Shown in pieces: positions 22,519 through 32,763 of a stretch of DNA of 39,440 bases. The position numbers and the translations under genes were made by a program. Below the pieces are notes generated by a model, which was given only the letters and a program-made list of their open reading frames with translations, was not told where the DNA came from and ran no database searches. Within the stretch, counting starts at the first letter, position 1; each line of letters starts with the position of its first letter. Source of the stretch: Gonium pectorale (taxonomy: Eukaryota > Chlorophyta > Chlorophyceae > Chlamydomonadales > Volvocaceae); contig LSYV01000020.1 of the NCBI GenBank assembly GCA_001584585.1, positions 622,591-662,030 of the forward strand, given 5' to 3'.

Positions 22519-24155
22519 GCTGCACTGCGGTGCAGTTAGGCTTGGGCAGGCCGCTCAGGGCAGGTTGACATGTTGAGCTCCATCGGGCAGTGCCGCATGC
22601 ATATGGTATGACAGGGGTGTGGACGTACGCCGACATATGGTAAGGCAGTGACCGGACCCACTTCGAAGTAGACGGCACCACATGCATACCGCTAACCGGG
22701 GTGCGCGCACGTACACGGCTTAGACAGGACAAAGGTTGACCTAGCTAGTGCCTTTGTGGAGTTCATGAGCAGGCCGTTGGCCTGAACGCACGACCCGTAA
22801 TTACAAGACCGGACATGTGGCTGTGCATGGTATGTGGATGGTGCAATGGCTGGGAAGGACTCCGCAAGCTCGTGTTCCGAGGCTGGTCTGCAGGAAGTCT
22901 GGGGCCTTTCAGCAACCTACCGGTGGAGCAAATGTAGCACTATGATGATCACACAGGCTATAGAGGACACGCAACAATGCAGGCCTGTCGTCGCATACTT
23001 TGTTAAGCTAGGATGGACGCACGACCCCTTGTGTGCCCATAAGACCCTTGCTGCATGCGTTTGTACATCACAGTGGCAGATGGCGTCAACAGGTGGCTGC
23101 AAAACGTTTTCCACGCATTTAGAGCATGGGCTTCTGGAGCTGTCCATGTAAACTTTGACGTGGGGGGGTCAATGATCTCCTGCCCATGCGAATGCCCATG
23201 CGAAGAGACGACCCATGGTTCATGTTGGTCCAGGGTCGAAAAGTGCACAGCTCGCATCTCCACTCACCGCCACCGCGGCTGCAAAGAGCCCCTTGACAAA
23301 CACCTTTCCACATTTCACATCGACTAGCCGTTGCTTTGACAAAACTGCGACAGTGTGCCAAGCATGTACTACTCCGACCCGTACGTGCCACGATAGGGAA
23401 AGTCAGGCCAGGGGATACATAACGACCGCCGGGACGGACTTGGAAGTCTTAGCATGAATGGCACGCGCATGGGCGGCAGGAACACACAACATGTTTGAAC
23501 GCCCGATTATTAAGCATGGGAAGGATACCAAATGACAAGCTGATTACTGCTTCAAACTGAAACAAGGCAGGGGTCTTATCTCCCTGATGCGCGCGCTGAA
23601 AATCCGCATCTACGGGGTTCGTCCTCTTGGATTGAGTTTGACCGATATCCTTACCCAACAAGGACCTGGGGCCCTGCGCCGAGCTCAGCTCGAGCCTAGC
23701 ACCGGGTAAGGCCCACCGTTACCCTCATGTACACACCGCATTCGCAGAGCACCCACGCACGAGACATTGCAGTCCCGCTTCTCCGACCAGCAGATCCACA
23801 CCAGCAGGGGGCAGCGCCCAAATTATGAATAACGCCGCAGCACCTTCACTCTGCGTTAGCTCTTGCGGCAAGCGTATGTCTTGTAACCTGTACACACTAA
23901 GGGCGGTGCATCCTCGGCTCTCAGGGATCGCATTTGGAACGCCAGCCAGCCCAACCCTCGCTCCATACTATTACTATGCCTTTCCTCTCTGGACAGCGGC
24001 AATGGACAGCACCTCCCCTGTACACGCGGGAACATCTCGCGTGTACTCCCTTGTCAGCCTTGGACCGTCCCTCTACGAAGGAAGGCCGGTGGATGTACCC
24101 GGCCCACGCACGTTTGAGGAAGCGGACGCGGGACAGGAGCGGCCTCGGCACCCCC
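22519..24155. other. Convergent 3' region between the AP2 and glycosyltransferase genes
   Basis: No gene is seen in this 1.6-kb stretch; its open frames are short and not protein-like. It must carry both 3' UTRs. The first plus-strand TGTAA after the AP2 stop is at 23148-23152. The first minus-strand TGTAA after the glycosyltransferase stop is at 22805-22801, so the two mRNAs may overlap. Confidence 0.55.
23148..23152 (+). terminator. Candidate TGTAA poly(A) signal of the AP2 gene
   Basis: This is the first TGTAA downstream of the AP2 stop codon, 630 bases away. TGTAA is the usual poly(A) signal in Chlamydomonas-type algae (established knowledge). Its use here is inferred. Confidence 0.5.
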
Positions 24156-26260
24156 TCACGCCGGCGCCAGCTGTGTGGTGCAGGTGCGGAACTGCTCGCT
24201 CACGACGGGCGCGTACACGCCTCTCCCCATCTCCCCGAGCGCTTCGTCGCTGGTCACCAGCGAGTGCGCCTTGTGCAGCATGAACTTGGTGGTATTCACG
24301 CCCCGGTAGAAAACCACCTGCGCACGACAGGAGATGCAAAAGTCAGCCCGCCACCGTGCCATGGGCACACCGCGCCACTTGTGATGCACTCATTTCTGAG
24401 CCGCCTACGGATACCCCAGCATGCCGCCTTTCTGACCTGGGCCACATGCGTGTGCGCTCGCACCTGCTGCAGGGCCTTGACTCGAGCGTTCATGACACGG
24501 CTGTTGCCCAGGGCGATGGTGGCGGCCGCCGACAGGTTGTGCGGCTGGTGCACCAGCCACGCGTCCGGCACGGCCATGAAGGACACGCCCGAATACGACA
24601 GGGCGGCCACGTGCGTCACCTTGTCACGGTAGCAGCCCCGGAAGCGGGCATCGTACGGCATCTGGGTATGCTGCTTCCTGCAACAACCCCCGCAGGTATG
24701 ACAACGTGGGGTGTCAGCGTGTGCGCGCTGGTGGCAGGCTTACGAGCGTGGCGCCGGCACGAAACGTGTACGGCCTCGCCTTACCGCGAGAGGACTCCCC
24801 AGGGCTCGTAGCCCCGCTCGTACGTGATGCTGTAGGGCTCCGAATCGCGCAGCCACCTAGCAACGCACCAAGGTTAGGCGTGTCAGGGGGGCGGTCAATG
24901 AGCGTGACCGTTTGCGGCACGTTTGTGCTACTGGGTGGCGCACCGGTGATACTCGGTGGCGTGGTGGCCCCGGTAGTATATATCTTCGGCGAATACCCGT
25001 ATGGTGCGGCTTGACCACAGGGAGGAAAGAAGCCGCTTGTCCCCTGCAAAAGAGAGCGTCCGCAGGGCACATTGGCACAGATCATATACCTTACGGTAAC
25101 TGCCAGCTTGAGTTCGTTGTTGTAGCAGCAGGGGGGAAGGGCGATGCACCGCCCCGGCGCGGCTCACCTTTCAGCGCCGACACGGCCACGTTGTGCGCCT
25201 CGGCGTAGTCGAGCTGCGGGTTGGCCTCCCACGCGGGGAAGACCCACATCGTCGATGGCGCCGCTTGCAGCTCACGCAGCCTGTAACGCAGGGCCCAACG
25301 CGTTAGCACTTCAGCAGCTTCCGTACGCCACGCCAGCAACTCAGCAGCGAATAATGGACTGAGGAGGCACCGCGGCGCCGGGCGGACCTTTTGGCGTCGG
25401 CCAGCATCCGCATCATCGAGTCGCTCAGCGCCAGGTCCACGTCGATCATGGCCGCCAGGGGCGTCCGCACCGCCAGCAGCGCGGCGTTGCGCAGCGAGTT
25501 GATGGGCACCAGGGCGGCCAGGGCCGGGTCGCTGGTGAACTCGGTCAGCAGCATCAGCCGCATGCTGCACGCGCCGGGGGCGCCCTCCAGCCGGTCGAAC
25601 AGCGCCTGCACAAGGCCGGGCCAACCCACATCCCATGGTAGAGCCAGGCAGGCATTCGCCAGTCGCTGGCGCATCTGGGTCTATATGCATGGCTGTATAG
25701 TACACCATCCGCACCCGCAGCGTCTGCTGTCCGGCGAGAAGGATGTTGGCGTTCCGTTGGGGCAGGGTGGCGCCCTGGCGCTGCACCAGCGGCAGGTAGA
25801 CCGCCGCAGACATGGCGGCCCCGGGCAGCGCTCGACACTGTTCCAGAGGTGGGTATTGCTTGTGAGCGCGCATCGCCGTCAGGGGAGGCGTGGCGTGTAA
25901 GCACTCACGAGGGCTTCGAGGTGGTTCAATCGGTCCAGCGTAGCGGTCGTGAAGACGGTCACCGGCAGCTCCACTTGCTTCTCGGACCACCATATCTCAG
26001 ATATATTCAGACTGCGGGGCGCACATGCTCCGGATGTGTTCTAGCTTGCAGGGCCCCCCCACATGCCGCTCAGGCGGCCGCATTCCGCGCCCGCACCTCA
26101 CAGGCCTGCTTGCCATGAACGACCCGAATGTCGTAGGCGTTGCATTGTAAGCAGAGTTAAAGCACTGGCGCAACAGCTCTCGGTCCTGGCTGTCAGCTGC
26201 TGCACCGAGTATAAGCGCAGCAAGCAAAAGCACAAGTACAAGGTCAGTATTCAGAGCCAT
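24156..26260 (-). CDS. GT49-like (LARGE/B4GAT1-type) glycosyltransferase, 415 aa
   Basis: This is probably an inverting glycosyltransferase of the secretory pathway. Exons, 5' to 3': 26260-26102, 25995-25909, 25837-25715, 25605-25388, 25280-25168, 25043-24944, 24856-24785, 24677-24464, 24317-24156; total 1248 bases, in phase. The N terminus is hydrophobic (VLVLLLAALILGAAA), either a signal peptide or a membrane anchor. Then come the GT49-like blocks: VELPVTVFTTATLDRLNHLE (aa 60-79), MSAAVYLPLV, INSLRNAALLAV with the DxD motif MIDVDL (Asp178/Asp180), GHHATEYHRWLRDSEPYSIT, GYEPWGV, MPYDARFRGCYRDKVTHV and AWLVHQPHNLS. In animals GT49 enzymes add glucuronic acid on matriglycan or its primer; the donor and acceptor here are unknown. 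The exon 1 donor (GTGAGG) and exon 2 acceptor (TCTGAG) are the least certain junctions. Confidence 0.85.
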
Positions 26261-27772
26261 ATTTGTGTCCTATGATTAATTTCGGGCGCTGTAGCCCGAC
26301 AGCGAAGGAGGTGCACGAATTGCACGATCATGATCGACTATGCCATCGTTCCTTTGTTTACAGTTGGGAGGATGGCCAAACGGGCAGGTACTGGAGGGTT
26401 CCCTACACGCCGTACTCGCCGTACTGCACACGCCGTGCTGCACACGGGGACCGACTGTCACCGAGTCACCCCTGCGAGCCCACGCCCAGATCCCTGCTGC
26501 TCCCGCGCTTGGAACCCAACGCATCATGTACCTCCATCCTCCACCCGTCCGTCGGCGCTCGGGAGGGGGATGTCTACACTCACATGTCGACAGATGTGTC
26601 GACAAAGTACGAAGCGGTCGAAGGAACGCGACTGACTTTCACGTCCCTCACCATCCCTGATCACAGGTCTGTGGCCGCAGCTATGCGTCGCAGGTGGGCT
26701 GGCTGACCGTTCGCGGGTGTAGTAACTGGCGGTCGCCAACGGAGGGGTTACGGGGTCGGTACAGCAATCGTTGCGTTGACCTGCCCCAACACTACTTGTG
26801 CCAGGTGACGGCCTTACTCTGGTGATCTGGTCTCTCCGGGACGGGGTTGCCAGCTGATCATATGCATCGCCCGCCTTGCCCAGCTTGCCGGCTGGCACTG
26901 CCCTTACTGTCGCGCCATCGGGTGCGTACCAGGTTACAGGTTACACGTCCGTCAAAGCCGGGGCGGGGGGCATGGACGAATTGCGAATATTGGGGTGGGG
27001 GAGCAAAAACAATAAAAGACCGGTATGTCCGTACCGTAGCTTGAGGCAACTTCCACTCCTTTGCTTTGCTTTGGCAAAAGCAGAGAAAGAGGGAGCCCGC
27101 CGTAACGGCCGTGAAGGTGAGACCTTTCAAGTACGGTAGGGCGGGCGGGGTGGCACAAGGCAAGATAAGCACAGCCAACGACCCACCCATCCCAGTGATA
27201 TAGACATCCCCGTTTCGCGCAACATCGGTGTTGGCAACTTTGCATCCACATCGTCTCAACGCTGCAGCCTCGTATGCTCCTTGCCTTCCGCTCCCCGCAC
27301 CTTGCTAATCCCCGCCCCACCGTCCACGACCTGACCAGCGCTGCCATGGAGCGACCAGCTTGCCGGGCCGCACGGGGCATTTCCAGCGCCCCACGCTGAC
27401 CTACCGCGGGGCGCGATGGTCCGCAGAGGGGGCACTCTCCTGGGCGCCACGGTTGCCACGCTGGTTGCAGGATCGTGCAGGGCAGGCCGCACACGCAATG
27501 GGAAGGGCCTTGCAGCCGCTGAAGCACCCACTTCCATAAGCAGCTCATCATGCCCCGGGGGGTTAGGGCCTGCGTGCGTGCGTGCATGCTGTGTCTCAAC
27601 ACTCCGTCCACGTATGCGTGGCGTCCCTTCTTTGATTGGGAAGACAAACGCGCGCACGATCGAATGCCGCCGTTTCCTGTGGACTTGCCCCTCCACCACC
27701 GTAGTCCGTACAGTGTTCAATGTTTTTCTGGGCCGCTCTGCACACATGGCAGCGGTGCCCAGCTGCCGGACG
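26261..27772. other. Intergenic: vasohibin 3' UTR and glycosyltransferase promoter
   Basis: No gene is recognised in this 1.5-kb stretch. The part next to 26260 should hold the glycosyltransferase promoter and contains small perfect inverted repeats (GTGCACGAATTGCAC near 26310, GATCATGATC near 26326). The right part, down to about 26930, is the likely vasohibin 3' UTR. Confidence 0.5.
26934..26945 (-). terminator. Two candidate TGTAA poly(A) signals for the vasohibin gene
   Basis: On the minus strand TGTAA occurs at 26945-26941 and again at 26938-26934. These are the first TGTAA copies downstream of the long-form stop at 27773. None occurs between 27773 and the short-form stop at 29505, which favours the long gene model. 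Confidence 0.5.
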
Positions 27773-28889
27773 TCACTCGTCGCCGCCCTCGCTCCCGCTC
27801 ATATCCCCACCGTACTCATCTTCTTCGCTCTCGCTCTCCGTCTCTCCTTCCTCGTTCTCCAGCTCCCCCTCAGCCTGCCTGCTCCCGCCTGCTTCGCCCC
27901 GGCAGTTACCGCCCTCACCGGCCCCCAGGCCCTGCGCATCCGCGCGCAGGGCCCCGTTGCGCGCGCCGCTGGCTTCCGCAGTACCCCCATCGCGCGACGC
28001 CTCCGCCCGGACTTGCTCCCGCAGCAGCCGCACCCGCTCCCTCCCGTGCGTGTGCGTGTTAAGGTGCGCACGGTGGGAGGCGGCTGCAGCGGCCGCGGCC
28101 GCCGCGAGCGCGGCGGCGCTACCCGGGTCCGAGGACCGCCGCAGCCGCTCGGCTGGGGCCCGGCCAACATCGGCAGTTGCCTGGCGGCGACGGGCGCGGG
28201 CGCCCGAGTGCTGCTGCTGCTGCTGCTGGAGGGCATACACGTGCCCGGGGGGCAGCCGATGCCGCTCTGTGGCAGCGGGCGCCCTGCCACGCGGGTCACT
28301 AACCGTGTGTCGCCCCGAGCTGCTGCCGGCGCCAGCGCCAGCGCCAGCGACGGTTGAGGGGCTACCGCGGCCACTGCTGCTACCGGCGCTAAGTGCTGCC
28401 GCTGCGTGGCCGGGCGATGCTGAGGGCGGCGCTCGACCCCCATGCCCTGCGCTGGGCGCGGCGCTGTGGACGCGCGGCTCCTCCGTGTCGGGCGCGGCAG
28501 CCCCCTCACGTGCCGGGCTCACCCCGCCCGCATTACCATCACAGCCCTCATCTGCGCCCCGCGACCCGCAACCGTTGCGTGCCGCTTCGAGAACGCCGCT
28601 GCCGCTGCTCCGAGACCTGTCGCCACCGCCGCCCCTGCTGACTTCGCCGGTGCCGTCAGGCCCCGCCCGACGCACCGACGCTGACGCTGCGGACCCGGCG
28701 CCACGGCCGTGACCCAAGCTAGCGCTGAGACCGCCGGCGCCAGCCATGGCAAGGCTAGAGCTGGAGACCCCCGCGGCGGCCCCCCGCGACGACCGGTTTG
28801 GGGTGGGTGGCCGCTTGTTGAGGTTCACGGTGGAGGACAGCAGCGCCGGCATGGGACGGCGCCGGCTCGGCGAGACGGACTGCGCACAC
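27773..28889 (-). other. Low-complexity last exon assigned to the vasohibin gene (alternatively a separate gene starting at 28852)
   Basis: This open frame of 372 codons starts in phase after an acceptor ACACGACAG. It is rich in Ser, Ala, Gly and Arg, contains TVNLNKRPPTPNRSSRG, a seven-residue Gln run and an Ala run, and ends in a strongly acidic stretch. An internal ATG at 28852 would allow an independent single-exon 359-aa protein. I prefer the joined model because the phase fits the exon 29266-29086 exactly and the only plausible TGTAA lies beyond it. Confidence 0.6.
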
Positions 28890-31800
28890 CTGTCGTGTTG
28901 AGGAGGACCGTGCAGGGCCGTGGTGTTACGCCAAGAAGCTGGTGGATTTGCAGAAGCAAGGCCCCAAGAGCTCTTGCGGAGTGCTCATGGGTTTGAAACC
29001 CGACGTTGTAAAACAAGAACTAGCGGTATCATGGCGCAGTTCCGTTCCGTCGGAGGTATGGAAACACCGTGCGCAGACACCGTACCTCATGGCGGGGCCA
29101 GCGGCTAGCACAGACGCTGCAGAATTGGCGGCCGTGCTGGCGCTCCGTCCGGGCGCGTCCTGGCCCTGCCCCTGCCCCTGGCCCTGCCCATCCAGCGCCT
29201 GGGCGGCGCCCAGGGTCGGCAGCACCCCGAGCGCCCGGAACTTGGCGGCCAGCCGGCGAGCCTGGCCTGCAGCACGTGCGGCGACGGGGGGGGGCGGGTC
29301 GCGGCCTGTCAAACGGCTGATGGCAAGTTGGCAACCGACAGCCGCGGCTCACGGCACTACGTGAGGCCAGCCCAGGACCCAGGGCTTGATGCCGCGCAAC
29401 GGTTGCCACGGCTGCCACATGGACACGTCGGAGGCCGTCATGGAGCGGTTCAGTATGGACTGAGCCTGCGCGCATGCCTTCATGCCCGCATGTCCGCGCT
29501 TGTGCTATAACGCGCCGCCGCCCTTGCCTGCGAATGTGTCGAGCGCCGCCCGGTGGGCCGCCCAAGACTTGCGGCCCGTCAGCGAGAGCGTGAGGAAGCG
29601 CCAGCACACGGGGCCCTGGTAGAAGGTGTCGTGCTCCAGGGGCAGACCCGCGTACACCTGCGGGCGTGCGTGCCCGGTGGTGGTGGTGGTGGTGGTGGTG
29701 GTGAGGTCAAAGTGGGAGGGTGCTGGGCAGCACGGGAGGGAAGAGCGGAGTAGGTGGGACGCGATCGAGCGCGGCCCACGCTCACGAGAGGTACGACCAC
29801 AACTCCGCAAACAGCACAGCGCCGCAGCGCAGCCCTGTCCGCCGGCCGGGTCGGCCGGGCCCCGGCCCACGCACCCGGATCAGCGCGTGCCACCAGCGCT
29901 CGTAGGCCGCCTTGTACTCGCTCACCAGGTCTGCGGGACGGCAAGGGACCCGCCGGGGCGGGACAGCGGTTGACGTCCCAGCTGCGATGGAGCGAGGGAG
30001 GACGAGGGGCTCGCGGTCGAGGCAGACAGCCGGACACGACAGCCCGCGGGCCCCCGCCAGGACAGGCCACGGCCGGCTGCCTGCTGGCTGCGTGCAGCCC
30101 GGGGCCCCGACTCGGGCAGGATTTCCAGCGCACGCCCGTACCGGTACAAGGAAAACGCAGCGGAGCTCGGCGCGGCACGTTGCCGACGGCCGGACCAACG
30201 GCCAGGATCCTGGCCGCCTCCCCGTCGCTGCTGCCGTACCCACCCGCCAGACTGTCGTACACCAGGTCCTTGTCCATTAGCTCGGGCCGCCGGCTGAGCC
30301 CCAGCGCGCCCCACTTGCGGCTGGGCGCGTGGTACACCACCAGCACGATGTGCCTGCGTCCGGCCCGGGGGGGGGGGGTGCAGGTGGGCCTCTAAGCTTG
30401 AGAAGGGTCGATGGACCCGCCCCATGGCTACCCGCCCAAACCCGCGGGCACTGCTTGACTGGGGCACACAAGAGCCTGCGACCCACGACAGGCTGCCAGC
30501 TCGCACATTCGCTCACGGCAGTAGGCCTGCCTCTGCCTCTGGTGACGTGCGCGCCAGGCGTCGTGCACCGTGGCACGTGCGGTTCGGTCCAGCGGCGGCG
30601 CCCCCGCGGGCCCACCTGTACGTCTGCCCCTGCACAGTGCTCTTGAACGCCAGCGGCAGGCGGTCCAGGTCGTGCCAGCCGGCGGTCAGCAGCGCGCCCA
30701 GGAACACCGCCTGGCAGCGGAAGAGGGGCCGGGGCGCCGGGAGGGGGCGTGACGGATATGGTCGTGTATGGCAGTGTGGCTGGGATGCTTGTCCGTGTGG
30801 TTCCAGCCCCGGCCAGCCCCGCCAGGCCGTGCCCAGGCCGCCGCCCCGTCGTAACGGACCTCGAGGCACTTTATGGGCAGCGCCGAGCGCAGCGTCTCCC
30901 GGGCCGTCTCCATGATCCGGGAGAAGGGCCGCGCCTTGGACACGTTGTAGTAGTAGCCTGGCGTGTGGTTGTACTGCAGCGAGTTGATGACTTGCTGCAG
31001 GTGTGGGTGGGGCGGGGCGTGCAGCGGGAGGTGGGGGGGGGGGCGGGGGCGACGGCAGAGCGCGAGGCGGAGCGCGGGCCGGCATGGGGTTATGGGCGAC
31101 AAGGCGCACCGGCCCCACGCGGCAGGGTGCTGGGTGCTGAGGAGGGGCGGGATGAATCGCACTGATCGCACGCGGCGCCGCCCCAAGCACGCAGCGGCAC
31201 AGGCGCGCATTGCAGCATTGGAGCACACGGTCGCGTGCGTGTCCATGACGACACGTAGAAACACATGCTGTAATCCATCCATTGGCTCGGATTGCCCTCA
31301 CACGGGAGCTTGCCCGATGTACTTGTGAGTCCGCCTGCCCCGAACAGTCCCCTCGCCTGCCCACCTGCACGGCGGTGAGGCGCTGCTGAGGGGTCATGGC
31401 AGCGCCTACGCCTACGCCCGCGCCCGCGGCAGCAGACTTGGCGTCTTTGCTGCCGCCGCCCGGGCCGGCCCCGTCGTGCGGAGTGCGCGGCACGACGGGC
31501 CGCGGCGGCGGACCCAGGCCCAGCGCCGCCAGCTCGGCGTCGCTGCACTGCCGGATGAGCTCCTCCTGCGGCCACGTGATGGTTTCCGGACAAGGTGGGT
31601 CGAGAACATGGGGGGCGGAGGTGATATTGCTAGGACCACACACGTAGCTGTCTGGCAGTAGAGGACCACGAGGCGACGATGAGCTCGGCTACCTGTGATG
31701 AGCCCCTTTCAACGCCGTTACAGCCGGGTTGACGGGTAATTGTGCCGCACCCTCCACGCACCTGCCCCCGCCCCCCCCCCCATACTGCTGCACTCACCGC

Positions 31801-31914
31801 CTCCGATAACCGCTCATCTGGCAGGGGCATCGCGTCCATCAGCCTCATAAGCCTCGTGGCAGCGGGGCTGAGCGCCATGTATGGCATTTCCGCGCCAATA
31901 CTAGGCGCACGCAT
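27773..31914 (-). CDS. Vasohibin-like tubulin tyrosine carboxypeptidase with long C-terminal tail (713 aa; 288-aa form if intron 7 is retained)
   Basis: Vasohibins are transglutaminase-like cysteine proteases that remove the C-terminal tyrosine of alpha-tubulin. Exons, 5' to 3': 31914-31798, 31565-31365, 30994-30860, 30710-30616, 30353-30244, 29930-29875, 29657-29528, 29266-29086, 28889-27773; total 2142 bases, in phase. The core holds SLQYNHT, LPIKCLEAVFLGALL, RHIVLVVYH, GLSRRPELMDK and SLADLVSEYKAAYERWWHAL. The putative catalytic residues are Cys149, His184 and Ser203; the Tyr114-Cys-His spacings (35, 35) equal those of animal vasohibin, and Ser203 follows a 2-residue insertion. Exon 7 uses a GC donor (CAG|GCAAGG). 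If that intron is retained, translation ends at TAG 29507-29505. The tail is disordered: QARRLAAKFRALG, then poly-Q, poly-A and an acidic C terminus (ESESEEDEYGG). A TATA-like CTTATATAG lies about 80 bases upstream of ATG 31914. Family identity is firm; the tail join is less certain. Confidence 0.85.
29676..29703. repeat. (GGT)n microsatellite in vasohibin intron
   Basis: About nine GGT units lie about 20 bases upstream of the acceptor of exon 29657-29528. On the transcript this reads as ACC repeats and could serve as part of the pyrimidine-rich tract. Confidence 0.85.
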
Positions 31915-32763
31915 ATGTGTGCCGCCTCACATGGGATCGAGAGGTGTTATAGTCAAATGATAATCATGCTACTAGCGCTGCGGCTAGAGACTATATAAGG
32001 TGGATTGGACGGGGTCGAAAGAGTGTATAAATACCCAGCACTGTAACGCTTTATAAGGCATTTACAGGAGTGGAGTTCCTACATGCTCCGCAACGCGCAG
32101 GGTGCAGCTGAAGCGCCTGTCTTCCCTTGCCCGGCGTAGCTGTAGCGGGAGGCACCAATGCGTTCACATGTAGAAATTTTATTGCCGATGGGAATGCCGA
32201 AGGAACGGTTTCTCGTATGTACGGGTTACGGAGTGTCCATGGTTTTCCTCTAGGTTCGACCAGCAGATGGACGGGAAATCCGTTCATAAGCTTCCATCGT
32301 TCGTATCGCGGTACCTGAAAGCTCCTGCCATCGGCGAGGGGAGAAAAGGCGAGGGGATGAGCGGGGAGGAGGGGACTGTGTTGTGGAAGCGTAAGGGGTA
32401 AGAATGGAGCGTATGGTTGCAGAACAAAACATCAACGGTGTGCCTGCGGGAAGGTCCAGAAGTGGTTCGGGAAGGTCCGGCAGGCACACTGGGCTTGTTG
32501 GGTTTCGTGGCACCCTGGCACCTGTTCGCATAAGTCAACACGGCGCTTTAGCGCACATAAGTCTACCCTGTCTGCATGCCTGTCAAGGTCACCTGCCTTC
32601 ACTTGGGCACTGGCCATTTTGGCGCGAGTCGACTCAAGGAGCACTACATGGCTAAGCCGCGACTTACACTTTGCGTATTAATAGCTGAGTGATGGATATG
32701 GCGACGTGCGCCGGCTGCTAGTCGCAAACATCAGATGTTGCATATTACCGGCGGTACTGCTGA
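31915..32763. promoter_or_regulatory. Divergent promoter region between the vasohibin and SNF2 genes
   Basis: This 849-base stretch holds no convincing gene. TATA-like elements: CTATATAAGG at 31991-32000 (on the minus strand a TATATAG about 80 bases before the vasohibin ATG), TATAAATA at 32026-32033 on the plus strand, and TTATAAGG near 32051. If the plus-strand TATAAATA serves the SNF2 gene, its leader is about 700 bases and contains several upstream ATGs. An imperfect direct repeat of GGGAAGGTCC lies near 32448-32480. Confidence 0.5.

Noticed and set aside
22834..23327. Small open frames after the AP2 gene (up to 105 codons)
   Set aside because: Composition is not protein-like, there are no matching splice sites and no recognisable domain. 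This is more likely 3' UTR.
27720..28712. 330-codon open frame on the plus strand, Ser/Pro/Leu-rich
   Set aside because: It is a shadow of the minus-strand low-complexity exon, which is longer, has an acidic C terminus and joins in phase to the vasohibin exons.
32127..32318. 63-codon frame downstream of TATAAATA on the plus strand
   Set aside because: It does not begin with ATG, shows no protein-like features and lies in the likely leader of the SNF2 gene.
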